From the NCBI GenBank assembly GCA_030040235.1, contig JASHUC010000125.1, positions 1 through 5,741 of the forward strand: a stretch of DNA of 5,741 bases. The letters run 5' to 3'. The notes beneath the pieces were generated by a model. The model made no database searches. It saw nothing but the letters and a program-made list of their open reading frames with translations, and was not told where the DNA came from. This stretch comes from Gammaproteobacteria bacterium (GTDB lineage Bacteria; Pseudomonadota; Gammaproteobacteria; Steroidobacterales; Steroidobacteraceae). Both the position numbers and the translations under genes were made by a program. Shown here piece by piece: positions 1-4,601 of this stretch. The first letter of the stretch is position 1; every line of letters begins with the position of its first letter.

Positions 1-360
1 ATCGAGGAGCTCGATGCCCGCAGACGTCACAAGCTGCGGATCGCCGTGAAAAAACTCCGCTACGCGTGCGAATTCTTCGCCGGGCTATACCGCGGCGCAA
101 AGCAGGAGGCGCGGCGCAAGCGTTTCTACAAGACGTTGAAGAACCTGCAGAGGGTGCTCGGCACGCTCAATGACTTCGAGGTACACCGGGCAATGGCGGC
201 GCGCATCGCGCGGCCTCGGAAACAGAACCGCACTCAGGTCCGCAAGGCACTCGCCATGGGATTCATCACCGGACAGGAGCAGAAGCAGCTCACCACCTGC
301 TTCGCCTCGATCGATGAGGCCGCCGCGCGCCTCGCGCGACTGCCGGCATTCTGGAAGTGA
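1..360 (+). CDS. CHAD domain-containing protein, 3' part only
   Basis: The reading frame is open from base 1 and stops with TGA at 358-360, so only the last 119 residues are present and the true start lies upstream. Visible residues 9-26 (RHKLRIAVKKLRYACEFF) match the core helix of CHAD (conserved histidine alpha-helical) domains, in which a conserved His and several Arg/Lys line a positively charged surface. The later LGTLNDFEVHRAM stretch is the second typical CHAD motif. CHAD proteins bind polyphosphate and often occur with CYTH/triphosphatase domains, but no CYTH part can be seen here. The fragment is very rich in Arg, Lys and Ala, has no membrane segment, and is probably cytoplasmic. It converges on the next gene across a 46-bp gap holding a strong hairpin. 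The family call is firm; the full architecture and the exact role are unknown. Confidence 0.87.
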   Translation: MEELDARRRHKLRIAVKKLRYACEFFAGLYRGAKQEARRKRFYKTLKNLQRVLGTLNDFEVHRAMAARIARPRKQNRTQVRKALAMGFITGQEQKQLTTCFASIDEAAARLARLPAFWK

Positions 361-361
361 T

Positions 362-400
362 GCATCGCGGGGGAGCTCACGGGAACTCCCCGCGCGATGC
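362..400. terminator. Hairpin between convergent genes, probable bidirectional terminator
   Basis: Bases 362-375 pair with 386-400 to give 14 base pairs, broken only by a single bulged G at 392. The loop is about 10 nt (376-385). The stem is GC-rich and lies 2 bp after the CHAD stop codon and 7 bp beyond the stop codon of the convergent gene, so it could end transcription from both sides. Neither side has a clear T-tract, so efficient intrinsic termination is an inference from stem strength and position. Confidence 0.6.
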
Positions 401-406
401 GGCCGT

Positions 407-715
407 TCAGCCGGGCGCCCAATGCCCCGCAACGAATCGGTAATGGCGGTGGTGTTCGACCCAGTGCTCGGCAACCCAGTGGTGTCCCGGGCGTGCACGG
501 AGCCAGCGTCCATCCATCCACACATGCTGATGTCCATCCCAGCGCCAGTAGCCCGGCGCCCAGACCCAACCTACACGCGGAGGCGGCACGACCAGTACGC
601 GTGGGGCGGGCGGGGCGATCTGAATGTCGATGCCGACCTGCGCAAAGGCGGGCGATGCCGCGCCGAGAAGCGCTGTCGCCGCCAGCGCCGGCAAAATCGC
701 GGAGTACGCCCGCAT
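407..715 (-). CDS. Secreted His-rich protein with WxxGxW-type repeats (YXWGXW family)
   Basis: This is a 102-residue exported protein of unknown function. Residues 1-25 form a clean Sec signal peptide with a short basic start, a hydrophobic Ala/Leu core, and AFA before Gln26. A Pro/Val-rich linker (34-48) leads into four copies of a W-x-x-G-x-W unit spaced exactly 14 residues apart: W52-W57, W66-W71, W80-W85 (Gly replaced by Glu83) and F94-W99 (first Trp replaced by Phe). Nine histidines fall in the repeat region, so metal or polyanion binding is possible, but that is inference. Similar small periplasmic repeat proteins are common in proteobacteria. I chose the ATG at 713-715 because it gives a normal signal peptide and has AAAGG (723-727) 7 nt upstream. 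An in-frame TTG at 776-778 has a better SD, GGAGG at 785-789 with 6-nt spacing, and would add 21 hydrophilic residues; it cannot be excluded. The gene is convergent with the CHAD gene. Confidence 0.8.
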   Translation of the reverse strand: MRAYSAILPALAATALLGAASPAFAQVGIDIQIAPPAPRVLVVPPPRVGWVWAPGYWRWDGHQHVWMDGRWLRARPGHHWVAEHWVEHHRHYRFVAGHWAPG

Positions 716-892
716 GCGCCGGCCTTTGGATGTATTGCCGATTCGATCATCTGTGCCGGCAGAGAGTGAGCTTTTCAAAGCAGACCTCCATTCGTAACTC
801 GATTCCGAGAGTCGTCACGCCAACTCAACGCCCGCTCGCCGCCGGCGTTGACGCTGTGGAGCGCGCGGATTACAAGAGTGGAACGCGGCGCA

Positions 893-898
893 ATTATA
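893..898 (-). promoter_or_regulatory. Candidate -10 element for the WxxGxW-repeat gene
   Basis: The minus strand reads exactly TATAAT here, in a locally AT-richer patch of the gap (716-1010) between the GloVer gene and the WxxGxW gene. Transcription would start near 886 and give a leader of about 170 nt to the ATG at 715, or about 108 nt to the alternative TTG at 778. The hexamer 17 bp upstream is a poor -35 (GAAGAT), which would suit an activator-dependent promoter. The rest of the gap holds no other gene that I can support. Confidence 0.5.
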
Positions 899-909
899 GG
901 CAGGCGCAC

Positions 910-936
910 TTTCAAATCTTCTTCAATCCTCTTCAA
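910..936 (-). repeat. Three phased TTGAA(G/A) direct repeats upstream of TATAAT
   Basis: Read on the minus strand, TTGAAG (936-931), TTGAAG (926-921) and TTGAAA (915-910) occur at start-to-start intervals of 10 and 11 bp, about one helical turn each. The last copy ends 11 bp before the TATAAT at 898-893, so it falls across the -35/spacer region. Direct repeats at this pitch are typical of OmpR/PhoB-type winged-helix regulators. That identity is inference, and the sequence does not match the Pho-box consensus. Confidence 0.4.
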
Positions 937-1010
937 ATGGGATGCAGAGCACATGGCTGTCTGCGAACGGCGACAGCGCACGCATGATGCGGCGCGTGAT
1001 GCACCAACGC

Positions 1011-2297
1011 TCAGGGATTTGAACCGAACGAGAACAGCACCGTCTCGACGCCCGCGGGAGTCATCGTGAAGACCGTTCCCACATTGAACTCGCCCCCGAG
1101 CGGTGTGGTGCCATAAAAGTTGCCGTCCGAGACTTGAATCAACGAGGTGCTGGGATCGACACCATCCGTTGAAGTTGCGCCGAAGAAATGCAGCACCGTC
1201 TCGACGCCCGCGGGTGTGACGCTGAATGCGGTGCCGCATCCGCCCGTGCACCCTGCATTGCCGCCGCCTTGCGTCAGGCCATAGAAGTTTCCGTCGCTCC
1301 CCTGAATCAAGGCGGCCGCGGGATTTGCGCCGTCGGCGTCGCCTCCTGCGAAGACGTACAGCACGGTCTCGACGCCGGCGGGCGTGATCCTGAACACGAT
1401 GCCGCAACCGGTCGCGCATTGCGAGGCGGGATTCGGGCTCATGCCGCCGAACGGAGTGGTGCCGTAGAAGTTTCCATCGCTGCCCTGCACGAGGGGCGCC
1501 GCAGGGCTTATGCCGTCGCTGCCTCCGGCAAACGAATGCAGCAGCGTCTCGGCGCCCGCGAGTGTGAGACGAAAGACCGTACCGCCGTCGGAGGCACCTC
1601 CAAGGGTGGTCACCCCGTACAGGTTGCCGTCCGTGCCCAGAATCACACCGCCGGGCTGGGCGCCATCGGCGGTCCCGCCGGCGAAAGAGTGAAGCACGGT
1701 CTCCACTCCGGAGAGCGTGAGTTGAAAGACGACGCCTTCCTGGGCGGTCCCCCCTACGGAGGCGGTGCCATAAAGATCGCCGTCGCTCGCCTGAGCGAGG
1801 CCCGGAGCCGGCGTTCCGCCATCGGCTCCACCGCTGAAGAAGTACAGGACCGTTTCGACACCGGCCGTCGTGACTTGGAATACCGTGCCGCAGCCTGGGC
1901 CGCCGTTATCGCCCGCGGGCCCTGACTTCGCGCACGAACCCGTGCCGCCCGCGCTGGTCGTCCCATAAAGGGCGCCGTTGCTTCCCTGGATCAGCCCCTG
2001 GGGCATTGCGCCATCGTGCGCCCCGCCGGCAAACGAGTAGAGCACCGTCTGCGCGCCGGCCGGCGTGAGGCTGAATACCGTTCCCTGGCCGTACTTCCCG
2101 CCCGCCTGCGTCGTGCCGTAGAAGTTCCCGTCCTGTCCCTGGATCAGGCCATCCGGCCCCGCGCCGTTCGTGGTACTGGGCGGTGGGGGCAACGATGGGG
2201 GCAGGACCCCTTCGAATCGCCGGCCGCCGCAGCCCGCGAGCACGGCCGCCATCCCACAGCACACGCCGAACACCGTTGCGACTCGATTGCCCTTCAT
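1011..2297 (-). CDS. Lipoprotein with seven GloVer-type tandem repeats
   Basis: The 428-residue product begins with a lipoprotein signal whose lipobox is L20-A21-G22-C23, so the mature protein should be lipidated at Cys23 and held in the outer or inner membrane. A Pro-rich spacer (32-42) follows. Residues 50-428 are then entirely seven copies of a 45-65-residue unit of the form LIQGSDGNFYGTT-GG..GTVF-TPAGVETVLYSFAGG. This is the repeat of the Gloeobacter/Verrucomicrobia (GloVer, TIGR03803) type, whose function is unknown. A beta-propeller-like fold is plausible from seven blade-sized repeats but unproven. Repeats 2, 5 and 6 carry Cys pairs in the same loop. The ATG at 2295-2297 is preceded by GGGAGG at 2303-2308 with 5-nt spacing. 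An upstream extension to 2489 would remove the signal peptide from the N-terminus and overlap pirin. The SD lies inside a perfect hairpin, suggesting translational control. No clear terminator follows the stop. Confidence 0.88.
   Translation of the reverse strand: MKGNRVATVFGVCCGMAAVLAGCGGRRFEGVLPPSLPPPPSTTNGAGPDGLIQGQDGNFYGTTQAGGKYGQGTVFSLTPAGAQTVLYSFAGGAHDGAMPQGLIQGSNGALYGTTSAGGTGSCAKSGPAGDNGGPGCGTVFQVTTAGVETVLYFFSGGADGGTPAPGLAQASDGDLYGTASVGGTAQEGVVFQLTLSGVETVLHSFAGGTADGAQPGGVILGTDGNLYGVTTLGGASDGGTVFRLTLAGAETLLHSFAGGSDGISPAAPLVQGSDGNFYGTTPFGGMSPNPASQCATGCGIVFRITPAGVETVLYVFAGGDADGANPAAALIQGSDGNFYGLTQGGGNAGCTGGCGTAFSVTPAGVETVLHFFGATSTDGVDPSTSLIQVSDGNFYGTTPLGGEFNVGTVFTMTPAGVETVLFSFGSNP
1014..2150 (-). 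repeat. Seven tandem coding repeats (GloVer units)
   Basis: Unit boundaries by residue of the lipoprotein, with DNA positions: R1 50-100 (2150-1998), R2 101-165 (1997-1803), R3 166-216 (1802-1650), R4 217-266 (1649-1500), R5 267-327 (1499-1317), R6 328-383 (1316-1149), R7 384-428 (1148-1014). Each holds a DG(N/D/A)(F/L)YG motif, a GG turn, G(T/V/I)VF or GTAF, and GVETVL or a variant. R2, R5 and R6 are longer because of a Cys-containing insertion between the GG turn and the G-T-V-F strand. The copies are diverged at DNA level, so they are old duplications and not a recent array. Confidence 0.85.
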
Positions 2298-2336
2298 GAC
2301 GACCTCCCTGCAGTGCTTCGAGCCCGGGAGGTCGGC
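2298..2336 (-). promoter_or_regulatory. RBS-sequestering hairpin in the GloVer lipoprotein leader
   Basis: In the mRNA, bases 2334-2326 (CGACCTCCC) are perfectly complementary to 2308-2300 (GGGAGGTCG), giving a 9-bp stem with a 17-nt loop (2325-2309). One mismatch (2335/2299) and a further G-C pair (2336/2298) extend it towards the start codon. The downstream arm contains the whole SD sequence GGGAGG and ends within 3 nt of the ATG at 2297. The base pairing is seen directly; a regulatory role is inferred. Confidence 0.55.
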
Positions 2337-2425
2337 GGCACCCGCGAGACACCCGGCGCCCAATGCCTGAACGCGGAGCGCGGCAAGGCGTTGACATCGG
2401 AGCCGAGTGCGTGCCCGGAACATCA

Positions 2426-2442
2426 GAGCCGGCCAGCGGCTC
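2426..2442 (-). terminator. Possible weak terminator hairpin at the end of pirin
   Basis: GAGCCG (2442-2437 on the minus strand) pairs perfectly with CGGCTC (2431-2426) around a 5-nt loop, overlapping the last two bases of the pirin stop codon. Only TGATGTT follows, not a true T-tract, so termination is uncertain and read-through into the lipoprotein gene is possible. Confidence 0.3.
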
Positions 2443-3331
2443 ATAACGGGGGCGCCGGCGCCGCAGCATCCTCCGGCAGCGGAATCCATTCCCGGTCATC
2501 GAGCTGCGGAAGCTTCATGCGTCCCTGGCGCCAGTCGGCCTTGGCCTGGTCGATCCGCTCGCGCGATGAGGACACGAAGTTCCACTCGATGAAGCGCTCC
2601 CCGACCGGCTCCCCGCCCAAAAGCATCACGATCGACGGCTCGATCGCCTTGAAAAGGATCGGTTTGCCGGGCGCGAACACCAGCATCCGGCCCGGCTCGA
2701 ACCGCTGCCGGTCCACCTCCACGGCCCCAACGGCGACGTACGCGGCGCGTTCGGAATACTCCGTCCCCAGCTGCGCCTGGACCCCCGTGCCGAGTCGCCA
2801 ATGGACGTAGAACAGGGGTGAGAACGTCTTGACACTCGCCGTGGCACCGAACGCCGCCCCTGCAATGAGCCTCGCCCAGAGCCCCTGCGCCTCGTAAGTC
2901 GGCAGGTCCGTCGCGCCGTGATGGGAGAAAGCGGGCTCCGTCTCCTCGGCGTCTCGGGGCAGTGCCACCCAGGCCTGCACGCCGTGCACCGTTCCCCCCT
3001 CGGCGCGGGCGCGCTCGAACCGCTCGGAATGAGTGATTCCCCGGCCCGCCGTCATCCAGTTGACCTCGCCCGGGCGAATCGACTGCTCCGACCCCACGCT
3101 GTCGCGATGCACGATTTCGCCGTCGAACAGGTACGTGAGCGTCGAGAGTCCGATGTGCGGGTGCGGCCGGATATCCACCGAGCGTGGCACGCCGGGCGCA
3201 AAAACCTTCGGTCCCATGTGATCGAAGAAGATGAAGGGGCCGACCATGCGCCGCTTCGCAAAGGGCAAAACGCGTCCGACCTCGAATCCGCCGAGATCAC
3301 GGCGCTGCTGCGTAATGACGAGATCGATCAC
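2441..3331 (-). CDS. Pirin family protein
   Basis: The 296-residue protein is full-length for the pirin family of the cupin superfamily. The N-terminal cupin holds the complete metal-binding set: H57 and H59 in RPHPHIGLST, then H101 and E103 in GRGITHSERF. These are almost the same positions as in human pirin (H56, H58, H101, E103), so an iron-type centre is expected. The family opening RDLGGFEVGRVLPF (12-25) and the FFDHMGP motif are also present. The C-terminal cupin (about 170-265) lacks this set, as in other pirins. Some bacterial pirins act as quercetin dioxygenases and others modulate metabolic enzymes; the sequence does not decide between these. There is no signal peptide, so it should be cytoplasmic. 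I prefer the GTG start at 3329-3331 because GGAGA (3338-3342) lies 6 nt upstream and the N-terminus then resembles the family. A TTG at 3347-3349 adds six residues with a poor SD. It is divergent from the CsgG-like gene. Confidence 0.93.
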   Translation of the reverse strand: MIDLVITQQRRDLGGFEVGRVLPFAKRRMVGPFIFFDHMGPKVFAPGVPRSVDIRPHPHIGLSTLTYLFDGEIVHRDSVGSEQSIRPGEVNWMTAGRGITHSERFERARAEGGTVHGVQAWVALPRDAEETEPAFSHHGATDLPTYEAQGLWARLIAGAAFGATASVKTFSPLFYVHWRLGTGVQAQLGTEYSERAAYVAVGAVEVDRQRFEPGRMLVFAPGKPILFKAIEPSIVMLLGGEPVGERFIEWNFVSSSRERIDQAKADWRQGRMKLPQLDDREWIPLPEDAAAPAPPL

Positions 3332-3357
3332 GAGCTGTCTCCAGGTCAATCTGCCGA

Positions 3358-3389
3358 GCCGTTCAATCTAGCAGCTACATTGAAACGGC
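3358..3389. promoter_or_regulatory. 32-bp imperfect dyad, candidate operator upstream of pirin
   Basis: The left half, 3358-3372 (GCCGTTCAATCTAGC), is mirrored by 3374-3389, whose reverse complement is GCCGTTTCAATGTAGC. The halves differ by one mismatch and one inserted T, and the centre is A3373. The near-zero central spacer suits a DNA site for a dimeric regulator better than an RNA hairpin. It lies 26 bp upstream of the pirin GTG, in the divergent gap (3332-3583), where a repressor could block the pirin promoter. I could not identify convincing -35/-10 pairs for either divergent gene in this gap. Confidence 0.45.
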
Positions 3390-3583
3390 GCCCCGCGTGC
3401 ACGGAGCACCTTCGCCGTACCTGTCGCAGAGCAGCATGACACAGGGCCGTGGGCTTGAGCGCGCTGCAACACGGGACTGCGTGCAATGCAATCACCCGGT
3501 CGCATGATGTCAAGTCGGTTCGCAAGGGTGTAGAGTTTGAAACCAAATTCGCCACGCCATCCCAGTATTCAGGGAGAAGTACA

Positions 3584-4522
3584 ATGCAAACACTCCGCAC
3601 CTCGATCCGGTGCCGGGCGGCGCTCGCGTTCATCTGGGTTCCGGCAATCTTTGCAACGGGCGCCGCATGGGGCGCCGATCAACCGCCGCAGATTCCGACC
3701 TGCGCCAAGAAGATCGGTACCCTCGCCGTGCACGAGCCGCAGAATCAATGGTGGGTCGGCATGAATCTGGACTCCCCCGCCGCGCTCATCAAGGTCTACG
3801 TCGCGCAGTCGAAATGCTTCACGCTGGTCGATCGCGGCCAGGGCCTGCAGGCCGCACAGGAGGAGCGCGCGCTTGCGGCGAGCGGTGAGGAGCGCTTCGG
3901 CTCCAACGTCGGCAAGGGACAGATGAAGGCCGCCGATTACGTGCTCGTACCCGATATCGCTAATCGCAACGCCCACGCAGGCGGCACGAACATCGGCGGC
4001 ATCGTCGGCGGCTTCTTGCCGCACGGCTTCGGCGCCGCGGTGGGCGGCGTGAGTATCAAGAGCAAGACCGCGGATGTGGTGCTCACGCTCACCGACATCA
4101 GATCCACCGAGCAGGTTGCGCTCGAGCAGGGCCACGCGAAGAAGACCGATCTCGGTTGGGGCGGCGGTGGCGGGGCAGGCTTCTTCGGTGGCTTCGCCGC
4201 CGGAGGGGCCAGCAGCTACGCGAACACCGAGATCGGCCAGGTCGTCGCGATGGCCTACCTCGATGCCTACACCAAAATGGTCACCGAGCTGCAAGCCAAT
4301 GCGCCCGATGCGAAGGCCGACAACGTGCAGCAATCGGTCACCATGAGCAAGCCCGGAAAGATGTACGCGCAGGCGGACCTGCACTCGGCGGTAGTGCGCG
4401 ACCTCGACCCCGGAATGACGCTCTATCCGACCGGAGACAAGGTGGGCGTCTGGTGGAAAGTCACCGATGAGCTCGGGAATGCGGGCTGGGTCGTTTCGAC
4501 GTACTTCCAGCTGGCGAGGTGA
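3584..4522 (+). CDS. Secreted CsgG-family protein with C-terminal SH3-like domain
   Basis: The 312-residue product starts with a Sec signal peptide (about 1-30, probable cut after A28-W29-G30). The segment from about 43 to 235 matches the CsgG/HfaB family: GTLAVHEP at the first strand, a region with LIKVYVAQSKCFTLVDRGQGL (66-88 in part), a helix of the AQEERALAASGE type, and AADYVLVPDIANR (116-128). Two glycine-rich stretches (131-157 and 190-212) sit roughly where CsgG has its two membrane hairpins; that correspondence is inferred. Residues about 250-312 (GVWWKVTDELGNAGWV near the end) look like a bacterial SH3 domain, suggesting cell-wall binding. Unlike E. coli CsgG there is no lipobox. 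C40 and C78 could form a disulfide. No curli subunit or csgE/F gene is present here. The ATG at 3584 has GGGAG (3572-3576) 7 nt upstream; a longer in-frame start at 3449 would bury the signal peptide. The Yip1-family gene follows after 79 bp. Confidence 0.85.
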   Translation: MQTLRTSIRCRAALAFIWVPAIFATGAAWGADQPPQIPTCAKKIGTLAVHEPQNQWWVGMNLDSPAALIKVYVAQSKCFTLVDRGQGLQAAQEERALAASGEERFGSNVGKGQMKAADYVLVPDIANRNAHAGGTNIGGIVGGFLPHGFGAAVGGVSIKSKTADVVLTLTDIRSTEQVALEQGHAKKTDLGWGGGGGAGFFGGFAAGGASSYANTEIGQVVAMAYLDAYTKMVTELQANAPDAKADNVQQSVTMSKPGKMYAQADLHSAVVRDLDPGMTLYPTGDKVGVWWKVTDELGNAGWVVSTYFQLAR

Positions 4523-4601
4523 GCGAAACCAACACCGGAAGCGCTGCCCGCGGAGCCGCCCAGGAAGGCGCCCTGCCGTAATCCGCGAGGGGGAAGACGC
4601 C

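Noticed and set aside
982..1002. Imperfect hairpin just after the GloVer stop as a terminator
   Set aside because: The stem has a mismatch and a wobble pair around a 3-nt loop and no T-tract on the minus strand; too weak to call.
2391..2396. Perfect TTGACA on the plus strand between pirin and the lipoprotein gene
   Set aside because: There is no -10-like sequence 15-19 bp downstream and no plus-strand gene follows; probably chance.
2298..2489. N-terminal extension of the GloVer lipoprotein to 2489
   Set aside because: It would bury the lipoprotein signal 64 residues inside the protein and overlap the pirin 3' end, while the ATG at 2297 has an excellent SD.
2016..2810. Plus-strand open frame (264 codons) across the lipoprotein start and pirin end
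   Set aside because: It is antisense to two confident genes, has no SD or family motif, and is rich in Arg, Ala, Ser and Pro as expected for a shadow frame.
3531..3536. TAGAGT as a -10 for the CsgG-like gene
   Set aside because: The hexamers at 16-18 bp upstream do not resemble a -35, and the -10 match is only partial.
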